From assembly GCF_009866655.1 (NCBI RefSeq), contig NZ_CP047420.1, forward strand, positions 1,302,001 through 1,366,000: a DNA stretch of 64,000 nt, given 5' to 3'. Below, one piece after another: positions 1-7,041 of this stretch. This stretch comes from Rathayibacter sp. VKM Ac-2804. GTDB taxonomy: Bacteria; Actinomycetota; Actinomycetes; Actinomycetales; Microbacteriaceae. The notes below the pieces were generated by a model, which saw only the letters and a program-made list of their open reading frames with translations, was not told where the DNA came from and did not search any database. A program made the position numbers and the translations under genes. Positions within the stretch are counted from its first letter, which is position 1, and each line of letters begins with the position of its first letter.

Positions 1-1
1 T

Positions 2-48
2 GGAGTTCCACCGCTCGGCCAGACCCTGGTGCATGGCGGTGGAACTCC
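2..48. repeat. Perfect inverted repeat, 13-nt arms
   Basis: The arms at 2-14 and 36-48 are exact reverse complements separated by 21 nt. The element lies just past the stop of the response-regulator gene, which reads toward it. There is no T run, so it is either a weak terminator or a copy of a small palindromic repeat family. The first 104 nt hold no visible start of a partner kinase gene. Confidence 0.5.
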
Positions 49-104
49 CTCGAAGTCGTGCGGGCGCCCGCCCCCTCGCGGGGCCGGCACCGGGGCGGCG
101 GAGG

Positions 105-794
105 TCAGACCTTCGCGACCTTCAGCATGTATCCGAATCCTCGCTTGGTCTGGATGAGCGATTCCTCCGAATGCGTGTCGAGCTTACGTCGGAGGTACGA
201 GATGTAGGACTCGACGATGCCCGCATCGCCGTTGAAGTCGTACTCCCAGACGTGATCGAGGATCTGCGCCTTGCTGAGCACCCGGTTGGGGTTGAGCATC
301 AGGTAGCGCAGCAGCTTGAACTCGGTCGGGCTGAGCTCGACGGGCTCGTCGCCGACGAGGACCTCGTGGGTGTCCTGGTCCATCGTGAGCTCGCCGGCCC
401 GGATGACCGCGTCCTCCTCGGCGTGCATCGTGCGGCGGAGGATCGCCTTGATGCGCGCGACGATCTCGTCCAGGCTGAACGGCTTGGTGACGTAGTCGTC
501 GCCGCCGACGGTGAGGCCGGTGATCTTGTCCTCGGTGTCGTCCTTCGCCGTGAGGAAGAGGATGGGCGAGGTGTAACCGGCCGAGCGCAGGCGCTTGGTG
601 ACCCCGAAGCCGTTCATGTCCGGCAGCATCACGTCGAGGATGATGAGGTCCGGCTCCTCCTCGAGGACTGCGGAGATGGCCTGAGCGCCGTTGCCGACCG
701 CGCGCACGGCGAAGCCGGCGAAGCGGAGGCTCGTGGTGAGCAGGTCGCGGATGTTGGGCTCGTCGTCGACGATGAGAATGCGGGGTCCGTCCAT
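105..794 (-). CDS. OmpR/PhoB-family response regulator
   Basis: A 229-residue DNA-binding response regulator. The receiver domain (about 1-120) shows the acidic pair D10/D11, phospho-acceptor D54 in LIILDVMLPD, T82 and K104 in YVTKPF. The winged-helix effector domain (about 130-228) ends in the usual RRKLD...KRGFGYML pattern. The start is the ATG that places the DDEP motif nine residues in; the frame stays open further upstream but without homology. It probably regulates transcription after phosphorylation by a histidine kinase, which would be expected downstream, beyond the left edge of the window. Family assignment is firm; the regulon is unknown. Confidence 0.93.
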   Translation of the reverse strand: MDGPRILIVDDEPNIRDLLTTSLRFAGFAVRAVGNGAQAISAVLEEEPDLIILDVMLPDMNGFGVTKRLRSAGYTSPILFLTAKDDTEDKITGLTVGGDDYVTKPFSLDEIVARIKAILRRTMHAEEDAVIRAGELTMDQDTHEVLVGDEPVELSPTEFKLLRYLMLNPNRVLSKAQILDHVWEYDFNGDAGIVESYISYLRRKLDTHSEESLIQTKRGFGYMLKVAKV

Positions 795-895
795 GCGGAC
801 AGTATCTGCGCGTGGCCTGGGTGGAGTCTGGGAGTCGCGTGACCGGCCGCTCGTCGCGGCCTCGGTGCCGCCGGAGAGGTCGGTGCGGGTCCGCG

Positions 896-1144
896 CTACG
901 AGGCGCGGCGGCGGCGGACGCCGACCACGAGCATCGCGATCATCATCAGGAAGGCGATCGGCAGACCGACCAGCGGCAGGGCGATGACGAACTGCCAGAG
1001 GCCGCCGCTGTAGTCGCGGACGCCCATCATGGGCGCCACCAGGACGGCGATGAACGCGAGCACCGTCACGACGATGATCGCGACGAACATGTAGGCGAGC
1101 GTGCGCTCCGCGCGTCCGATGCCCGCAGGCTGCTGTGGCTTCAC
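896..1144 (-). CDS. Small two-TM membrane protein
   Basis: An 82-residue protein with two hydrophobic segments (about 16-38 and 50-73) and a basic C-terminus (VRRRRAS), so both ends are probably cytoplasmic. The start is GTG. A TATCCT hexamer (1151-1156, minus strand) ends six nt before it, which suggests leaderless transcription. It is divergent from the cold-shock gene. Short proteins of this kind are common in actinobacteria and often misnamed as transporter parts. No function can be assigned. Confidence 0.75.
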   Translation of the reverse strand: MKPQQPAGIGRAERTLAYMFVAIIVVTVLAFIAVLVAPMMGVRDYSGGLWQFVIALPLVGLPIAFLMMIAMLVVGVRRRRAS

Positions 1145-1173
1145 GGGTCAAGGATAGGGCGGGCGCCGTCCAC

Positions 1174-1205
1174 TAAACTGATGGCTGCTTCATTTCCAGG
1201 AGGGG
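1174..1205 (+). promoter_or_regulatory. Promoter -10 and strong SD of the cold-shock gene
   Basis: TAAACT at 1174-1179 is a good actinobacterial -10. An extended Shine-Dalgarno AGGAGGGG at 1198-1205 precedes the ATG at 1212. The strong ribosome-binding site fits a highly translated cold-shock protein. Confidence 0.6.
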
Positions 1206-1211
1206 TTCCGC

Positions 1212-1592
1212 ATGCCTACCGGCAAGGTCAAGTTCTACGACGAGGAGAAGGGCTTCGGCTTCATCAGCACTGATGACGGCCAGGAGGTCTTCCTGCACGC
1301 TTCCGCGCTGCCCTCCGGGACCGCGGTCAAGGCCGGCACCCGCCTCGAGTTCGGCATCGCCGACGGCAAGCGCGGTGCGCAGGCGCTCTCGGCCCGGATC
1401 ATCGACACTCCTCCCAGCATGGTCAAGCTCAATCGCAAGTCCGCCGACGACATGTCGGTCATCGTCGAGGACACGGTGAAGCTGCTGGACGGGATCGGCA
1501 CGGGCCTCAAGCGCGGCCGCTACCCCGACAAGGCGCACGGGCGCACGATCGCGACGCTGCTGCGCCGGGTTGCGGACGAGCTGGATGCCTGA
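1212..1592 (+). CDS. Cold-shock domain protein with C-terminal extension
   Basis: A 126-residue protein. Residues 1-65 form a cold-shock domain with RNP1-type GKVKFYDEEKGFGFI and RNP2-type VFLHASAL, both nucleic-acid binding motifs. The extra 60 residues carry KLNRKSADDM and a basic helical tail; this longer form is typical of actinobacterial Csp paralogues, while CspA itself is about 67-70 residues. It is expected to bind single-stranded RNA/DNA in the cytoplasm as an RNA chaperone. The stop overlaps the start of the next gene, so the two are probably co-translated. Confidence 0.93.
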   Translation: MPTGKVKFYDEEKGFGFISTDDGQEVFLHASALPSGTAVKAGTRLEFGIADGKRGAQALSARIIDTPPSMVKLNRKSADDMSVIVEDTVKLLDGIGTGLKRGRYPDKAHGRTIATLLRRVADELDA

Positions 1593-2565
1593 CGCCGACG
1601 AGACGACCGGCGACCCGTCGCCCCGGAACGACGCTCCGGCTCCCGAGTCCGAGCGGACGGCACCCGCGAGGGGCGCTGCCGACGACGTCCTGTTCCAGGA
1701 CGGCACCGCCGAGGAGTCCGCCGTTGAGGAGACCGCCGCCGCGGACGCGCCGGCCGCCGACGCTGCGGCGGAGCGCGACACCGAGCCGTCGAAGCCGGTC
1801 TCGTCGCCGGTCTGGAGCGACGAGATCGACGAGGACGACGAGTCGGACGACGACGAGGCCGCCGAGGCGGGCGTGGATCCGGAGGCGGGGCCCGCAGCGG
1901 ACGCCGGAGAGCCGGAGCCCCAGCCGGTCTACGAGCTCGACCCCGTGCTCGCAGGCTCCGAGGACCGTGCGCGCGAGGCGCTCCTCGACATCACGACCGC
2001 CGACACGATCGGCACCCTGGTCGCGACGATCGCCCAGGGCGAGCACGTCGTCTCGCTGCAGTTCACGAATCTGATGCGCGGCTACCCCGGGTGGCTCTGG
2101 ACGGCGACGCTGTCGAGGATCGACGAGTCCGAGGGCGTCAACGTGCTCGAGGTCGAGCTGCTGCCGGGCGAGGGCTCCGTGCTCGCGCCCGACTGGGTCC
2201 CGTGGTCGGTCCGGCTCGCGGACTACCGCGCGGCGCAGGACGCCAGCGGTGAGCGCGACGAGACCGAGGACGACGAGTACGACGACGACATCGTCGTCGA
2301 CGGCGACGCGGTGGCGGACGAGGACGAGATCCTCGACGACGACGACGAGGCGGACGACGACGACGTCTCCGACGACGACGAGGACGCCGACGACGACTCG
2401 GACGAGGACGACCCCGACTCCGACACCGACTCCGACGACGACACCGACTCCGACGAGGACGACTCCGATGACGACGACTCCGAGGGCGAGGACGCCGTCG
2501 CCGGCGCCTCGAACGACCGACGACGGGGCGGCAGCGGCCGCGGACGTCGGCGCCGCCGCCGCTGA
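1585..2565 (+). CDS. DUF3027-family protein with polyampholyte C-terminal tail
   Basis: A 326-residue protein starting at an ATG that overlaps the end of the cold-shock gene by eight nt. The central part (about 105-220) matches the actinobacterial DUF3027 pattern, including GYPGWLWTATLSRI and LAPDWVPWSVRLADYR. It is preceded by an acidic Ala/Pro/Glu-rich region. The last ~105 residues are almost entirely Asp/Glu/Ser/Thr and end abruptly in an Arg-rich RGRRRRRR block. No catalytic motif is visible. Pairing with a Csp gene is a recurrent actinobacterial arrangement and suggests a role near RNA or stress physiology; that role is inference. Confidence 0.88.
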   Translation: MPDADETTGDPSPRNDAPAPESERTAPARGAADDVLFQDGTAEESAVEETAAADAPAADAAAERDTEPSKPVSSPVWSDEIDEDDESDDDEAAEAGVDPEAGPAADAGEPEPQPVYELDPVLAGSEDRAREALLDITTADTIGTLVATIAQGEHVVSLQFTNLMRGYPGWLWTATLSRIDESEGVNVLEVELLPGEGSVLAPDWVPWSVRLADYRAAQDASGERDETEDDEYDDDIVVDGDAVADEDEILDDDDEADDDDVSDDDEDADDDSDEDDPDSDTDSDDDTDSDEDDSDDDDSEGEDAVAGASNDRRRGGSGRGRRRRRR

Positions 2566-2573
2566 CGGCACTC

Positions 2574-2601
2574 GGCCGAGCGGGAACGCCCTCGCTCGGC
2601 C
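2574..2601 (+). terminator. Hairpin after the csp-DUF3027 operon
   Basis: GGCCGAGCG at 2574-2582 pairs exactly with CGCTCGGCC at 2593-2601 across a ten-nt loop, immediately after the stop codon. There is no clear T tract, so it is a GC-rich actinobacterial-style terminator at best. It also lies between convergent genes. Confidence 0.55.
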
Positions 2602-2647
2602 CGGGCGCTGAGGCGACGACGCTCCGCGCGGTGACGGATGTCGAGGC

Positions 2648-2875
2648 TCAGCGGCGGTTGCGGCTGTAGAAGAGGCCGATCGTCCCGAGGACGAGGCCGA
2701 TCACGACGGTCGACAGGACGAGCGGCGCCACCGACGCGCCCGCCGCCGCGGCGATCAGCACGCCGATCAGGGCGAGCAGCCACACGACGCACCCCACGAG
2801 GAGCGCCGTCGCGTCGTCGGAGGCGTACGGCGGGGGAGCGGGGCGGCGCCCGTCCGGACGGAGCCAGAGCCTCAC
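2648..2875 (-). CDS. DUF2530 small membrane protein
   Basis: A 75-residue protein beginning at GTG. It has a short N-terminus (RLWLRPDGRRPAPPPYASDD), two hydrophobic helices (about 24-45 and 48-68) and a terminal FYSRNRR. This matches the actinobacterial DUF2530 family, which is inner-membrane and of unknown role. It lies 28 nt downstream of serC on the same strand and may be co-transcribed with it. Confidence 0.8.
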   Translation of the reverse strand: MRLWLRPDGRRPAPPPYASDDATALLVGCVVWLLALIGVLIAAAAGASVAPLVLSTVVIGLVLGTIGLFYSRNRR

Positions 2876-2903
2876 CGCGCGCCTCCCCGATCCGCCCGGT
2901 CGA

Positions 2904-4025
<1,122 letters not shown>

Positions 4026-4028
4026 TTA

Positions 4029-4034
4029 ATACTA
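4029..4034 (-). promoter_or_regulatory. -10 element of serC, probable leaderless promoter
   Basis: On the minus strand TAGTAT ends six nt upstream of the serC ATG, placing the expected transcription start at or next to the start codon. No Shine-Dalgarno sequence is present. Confidence 0.5.
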
Positions 4035-4114
4035 GGGTTCCCGGCCCGCCCCGCCTTCGACCATCGGAGGCCCTGCGCCCTGCCCCGTCGCCGATGACGG
4101 GACACGGTGCCCAG

Positions 4115-4120
4115 TAAGGT
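4115..4120 (+). promoter_or_regulatory. -10 element of the IdeR/DtxR gene
   Basis: TAAGGT at 4115-4120 is a plausible -10. It is followed by a short leader with a GGAAGG ribosome-binding site at about 4136-4141 before the ATG at 4148. Confidence 0.45.
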
Positions 4121-4147
4121 TGTGCGCGCTGAGACCGGAAGGCTGAG

Positions 4148-4840
4148 ATGACGGATCTGATCGACACGACCGAGATGTACCTGCGCACCATCCTGGAGCT
4201 GGAGGAGGAGAACATCATCCCCCTCCGGGCCCGCATCTCCGAGCGGCTCAGCCACTCGGGCCCCACCGTCTCGCAGACCGTCGGCCGGATGGAGCGCGAC
4301 GGCCTCGTCGTCGTCTCCGGCGACCGCCACCTCGAGCTCACCGGCGACGGGCGCCGCAAGGCGATCCACGTCATGCGCAAGCACCGCCTCGCCGAGCGCC
4401 TCCTCCACGACGTCATCAAGCTCGACTGGGAGTTCGTGCACGAGGAGGCCTGCCGCTGGGAGCACGTGATGAGCGAGCAGGTGGAGCGCCGCCTCCTCGA
4501 GATGCTCGACCACCCCACCGAGTCGCCCTACGGCAACCCGATCCCGGGGCTCGACGAGCTGGGGGACACCCCCGCCTCGCGCTTCGCGGACGGCGTCATC
4601 AGCATCCCCCGCTTCGTCGCCGGCTCGGCCGAGCCTCAGCGCGGCGTCGTGCGCCGACTGGGCGAGCCCGCGCAGGTGGACCCGGAGCTGCTGCTGCAGC
4701 TCAAGCAGGCGGGCGTCGTCCCCGGAGCCGAGGGCGAGTTCTCGGCGCTCAACGGCTACGTGCTCGTGCGCATCGACGGCGTGGAGGCGGGCATCGAGCT
4801 CCCCAACGAGGTCGCTGCGCACATCTTCCTCGTCAGCTGA
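4148..4840 (+). CDS. ideR: Iron-dependent DtxR/IdeR repressor
   Basis: A 230-residue metal-dependent regulator. Residues 1-70 are the winged helix, 70-140 the metal/dimerisation domain and 150-228 an SH3-like (FeoA-like) domain. Metal ligands fall exactly at the positions known in diphtheria toxin repressor: M10, H79, E83, H98, C102, E105 and H106. Cys at 102 marks the iron-type (DtxR/IdeR) rather than the manganese-type (MntR) protein. It is expected to repress iron uptake and siderophore genes when Fe(II) is bound. It is monocistronic and divergent from serC. Confidence 0.93.
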   Translation: MTDLIDTTEMYLRTILELEEENIIPLRARISERLSHSGPTVSQTVGRMERDGLVVVSGDRHLELTGDGRRKAIHVMRKHRLAERLLHDVIKLDWEFVHEEACRWEHVMSEQVERRLLEMLDHPTESPYGNPIPGLDELGDTPASRFADGVISIPRFVAGSAEPQRGVVRRLGEPAQVDPELLLQLKQAGVVPGAEGEFSALNGYVLVRIDGVEAGIELPNEVAAHIFLVS

Positions 4841-4904
4841 ACGTCCGCTCCACGCGTACTACTGCATCCGCGGGGTGGGTCGGGACACGATCCGGTCTCC
4901 GAAT

Positions 4905-4921
4905 GGTGACAAATCGGTAAC
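4905..4921 (+). promoter_or_regulatory. Direct repeat GGTGAC-N5-GGTAAC, possible MtrA site
   Basis: GGTGAC (4905-4910) and GGTAAC (4916-4921) are direct repeats one helical turn apart, upstream of a cell-wall hydrolase gene. MtrA response regulators of actinobacteria bind repeats of GTAAC/GTCAC type upstream of such genes. Spacing and context fit; binding is inferred. Confidence 0.4.
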
Positions 4922-4932
4922 GGTCGCTTACG

Positions 4933-5068
4933 CTCTGTGGAGCCCTGCGGCCGAACCCCGGTCGTGAGGCGCGGAGTCCGACGTCCCTTCCCGTCTCGGG
5001 CCCCGTGAACACCGATGCTTCGCGCACGTGAGACGGGACAGCTGCCTGGGCTGACGGGACGTCGGAGG
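4933..5068 (+). ncRNA. Structured leader, candidate translational riboswitch
   Basis: An 11-bp perfect stem joins 4977-4987 to 5056-5066, enclosing a second 9-bp perfect stem (4989-4997 with 5030-5038). A third stem (4933-4939 with 4970-4976) precedes them. The 3' strand of the 11-bp stem runs into GGAGG at 5064-5068, nine nt before an in-frame TTG at 5078. The ribosome-binding site is therefore partly sequestered. c-di-AMP (ydaO) riboswitches precede NlpC/P60 and Rpf genes in actinobacteria, and part of the sequence (GACAGCTG) is reminiscent, but I could not fit the whole consensus. Whether the 5' stem is transcribed is unknown. Confidence 0.55.
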
Positions 5069-5077
5069 TCCTCCCCC

Positions 5078-6022
5078 TTGCCCCAGAACCCCGCCGGCCC
5101 CGCCGGTTCCCCCGATCGGTTCCGCTCCACCCACCCGGACAGCCCCCGCAACACGTCCTCCCTCGAGAACCGCCCGCCGGTCGTCCGCGCCCGCTACACC
5201 GACGAGGCGCCCGTCGCCCGCCGGGCCGTGCCGACGGCGCCGTCGCGCCAGGCCGATGTCACCGACTTCGTCCCGACGCCCGCGGGCTCGCCCCGCCGAC
5301 GCAGCCGCGGTCGCACGATCGGCAAGGTCGCCATCGTCGGATTCGCCGGTGCCCTCGTCGCCACCATGGCGCTCCCCGCCTACGCCTTCTCGCCCGGCAC
5401 CGAGAGCGACGGGCTCTTCGCCGCCTCGCAGGCCGACCTCCTCCGGCAGGGCGACGCGCAGACCGTCGCCGTCGCCGGGGGAGTGGTCCAGGCCGCGATC
5501 GCGCGCGACGGCTTCACCGCCGAGGCCGCGCCGCCGCCCCCGCCGCCCGAGCCTGAGCCGGTGGTCGAGCCCGTCGTCGACACCACCGACGTCGCCGAGG
5601 CCCGCGCGGAGACCGCGGAGAGCTTCAACTCCTACGAGGGCGCCTCGGCCAGCGAGCTCGCGGCCACCGCGCCGAGCACGAGCTACAGCCTCTCGGCCGT
5701 CTTCAACACGGCGCTGCAGTACCAGGGCGTGCCGTACGTCTTCGGCGGCGCCGACCCGAGCGGCTTCGACTGCTCCGGCCTCGTCATGTACGTCTTCGCG
5801 CAGTACGGCATCTCGATGCCGCACTCGGCCGCGGGTCAGGCGGCCATGGGCACGCAGATCCCGCTGTCCGAGGCGCAGCCCGGCGACCTGGTGATCATGC
5901 CCGGCCACGACGGCTTCTACGCGGGCAACGGCAACATCCTGCACGCGCCGTACGAGGGCGCGAGCGTCCGCGTGCAGCCGATCTGGACGAGCAACTACAC
6001 GATCGTCCGCATCTCCGGCTGA
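5078..6022 (+). CDS. Secreted NlpC/P60 peptidoglycan endopeptidase
   Basis: A 314-residue protein if started at TTG 5078, which has GGAGG nine nt upstream; an ATG at 5015 in the same frame lies inside the structured leader and lacks a ribosome-binding site. There is a long basic N-terminus, a signal/TM segment at about 83-104 (IGKVAIVGFAGALVA...AYAF), a Pro/Glu-rich linker (about 150-170), then a C-terminal NlpC/P60 domain. The catalytic triad is visible: C232 in FDCSGLV, H277 in MPGHDGF and H289 in ILHAP. It should cleave peptide stems in the cell wall outside the membrane. The leader suggests post-transcriptional control. Confidence 0.9.
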   Translation: MPQNPAGPAGSPDRFRSTHPDSPRNTSSLENRPPVVRARYTDEAPVARRAVPTAPSRQADVTDFVPTPAGSPRRRSRGRTIGKVAIVGFAGALVATMALPAYAFSPGTESDGLFAASQADLLRQGDAQTVAVAGGVVQAAIARDGFTAEAAPPPPPPEPEPVVEPVVDTTDVAEARAETAESFNSYEGASASELAATAPSTSYSLSAVFNTALQYQGVPYVFGGADPSGFDCSGLVMYVFAQYGISMPHSAAGQAAMGTQIPLSEAQPGDLVIMPGHDGFYAGNGNILHAPYEGASVRVQPIWTSNYTIVRISG

Positions 6023-6042
6023 CGCCTGCGCGTCCGCTCCGC

Positions 6043-6073
6043 GAGAGCCCGTCCCGAGCAGGGGGCGGGCTCT
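6043..6073 (+). terminator. Rho-independent-type terminator of the NlpC/P60 gene
   Basis: GAGAGCCCG (6043-6051) pairs with CGGGCTCTT (from about 6065) across the intervening loop, 21 nt after the stop codon, followed by TTCC. Confidence 0.7.
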
Positions 6074-6164
6074 TCCGCGTCCCGCGTGCGTCGTTCCGCG
6101 GCTGCGCGTGTGAAATGGTGATGACGAATAGCCGCCATCCCCTGGTGTTCCGTGCGCGAAGGGT

Positions 6165-6410
6165 TAATCTGAACCTCAGTCCGCTCGCGTGGCGAGCGGA
6201 GGATTCGTCGAGGGACGGAGTGCCGGAATGGCCGAGCGGGACGGGCACCACTGCGTGGGGCTGCGTTCGCGCGTGCGGCGCACCGACGCGATCCGGGCGG
6301 GGATCCTCCTCGCCGCACTCCACTCCGCCGACACTCGGATACGGCACCACGTCACCGCGCGGCTCCACGCCGCGGCCTCGAAGGGCGCCGTCATGACGAC
6401 GGCGCCCTTT
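6165..6410 (+). ncRNA. Candidate small RNA with its own promoter and terminator
   Basis: A good -10 (TAATCT, 6165-6170) is followed by a perfect 8-bp hairpin (6181-6188 with 6192-6199). About 235 nt later comes a perfect 12-bp terminator hairpin ending in TTT (6381-6409). No convincing reading frame stays within these bounds: the 78-codon frame from ATG 6228 runs through the terminator to the HNH start. It does not match tmRNA, RNase P or SRP RNA motifs that I know. It may instead be the 5' leader of the HNH gene with an attenuator. Confidence 0.4.
6381..6409 (+). terminator. Perfect 12-bp hairpin with T run
   Basis: The arms 6381-6392 and 6398-6409 are exact reverse complements with a five-nt loop and end in TTT. 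This is one of the strongest intrinsic-terminator-like hairpins in the window. It lies 54 nt upstream of the HNH start codon, so it would end a transcript coming from the left, or act as an attenuator. Confidence 0.7.
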
Positions 6411-6463
6411 CGCGTGGTCGCGGCGTCTCCGCACGACGGCGTGCGACAGCACGGAGGTCACTG

Positions 6464-6964
6464 ATGCGCACACTCGTCCTCAACGCCGGCTACGAGCCGC
6501 TCGCGGTGGTGTCCTTCAAGCGGGCGCTGGTGCTGCTGATGTCCGAGAAGGCGATGATCATCGTCGCCGACGAGGAGCACCCGGTGCACGGCGCGACTGG
6601 CGACTACGTCCGGCCCTCGGTGATCGTGCTCACGCGCTACGTCCGCATCCCGAGCTCGCGCAGCGTGCCGGTCTCGCGCCGCGGGGTGCTGCGGCGCGAC
6701 AACCACCGCTGCGGCTACTGCGGTCAGCACGCCAACACGATCGACCACATCCAGCCGAAGTCGCGGGGCGGGCGGGACACCTGGGAGAACCTCGTCGCCT
6801 GCTGCCACCGCTGCAACAACCTCAAGAGCGACCGGACGCCGCTCGAGATGGGCTGGCAGCTGCGCTCGGTGCCGCGGATGCCGCGCGCCGGCTCCTGGCT
6901 CGTGCGCGGCGCGGAGCGCACCCAGCCCGAGTGGGACGACTACCTGACCGCTGCGGCGGCCTGA
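6464..6964 (+). CDS. HNH endonuclease family protein
   Basis: A 166-residue protein with GGAGG six nt upstream of the ATG. The N-terminal ~70 residues (LVLNAGYEPLAVVSFKRAL) are typical of the stand-alone actinobacterial HNH family. The nuclease motif follows: CGYC (C83, C86), catalytic DH (94-95) in NTIDHIQPKSRGG, and CCHRCNN (C114, C117, N118), giving a zinc-bound beta-beta-alpha-metal fold. It is a chromosomal cytoplasmic nuclease whose biological role is not established; it is not next to a methylase or phage gene here. Confidence 0.9.
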   Translation: MRTLVLNAGYEPLAVVSFKRALVLLMSEKAMIIVADEEHPVHGATGDYVRPSVIVLTRYVRIPSSRSVPVSRRGVLRRDNHRCGYCGQHANTIDHIQPKSRGGRDTWENLVACCHRCNNLKSDRTPLEMGWQLRSVPRMPRAGSWLVRGAERTQPEWDDYLTAAAA

Positions 6965-6970
6965 CCCCTG

Positions 6971-7033
6971 CCGCGAGATGCCACGTGTGCACGCTCGACA
7001 CGGCGTGTCGCGTGCACAAGTGGCATCTCGCGG
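6971..7033. repeat. 63-nt near-perfect hairpin between convergent genes
   Basis: The outer 14 bp (6971-6984 with 7020-7033) are perfect. After one mismatch nine more pairs follow, then a further six-pair inner stem closed by GGC. It sits between the stop codons of the HNH gene (+) and xfp (-), so it can act as a bidirectional terminator. Its size and symmetry also fit a REP-like palindromic repeat found in Microbacteriaceae intergenic regions. Confidence 0.75.
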
Positions 7034-7041
7034 AGAGCGGG

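Noticed and set aside
2223..2792. Minus-strand Ser-rich frame opposite the DUF3027 tail
   Set aside because: Reading GAC/GAG codons backwards gives poly-Ser; no start signal or family.
4933..5068. Firm assignment of the leader as a c-di-AMP riboswitch
   Set aside because: Only context and short fragments match; the full consensus could not be fitted by eye, so only a structured leader is claimed.
6195..6270. tRNA-Ser-like sequence (GGAGGATTCGTCGAG...)
   Set aside because: No acceptor or T arm can be formed.
6189..6464. 91-codon frame ending on the HNH start codon
   Set aside because: It runs through a perfect 12-bp terminator and has His/Arg-rich content with no family; kept only as a caveat for the small-RNA call.
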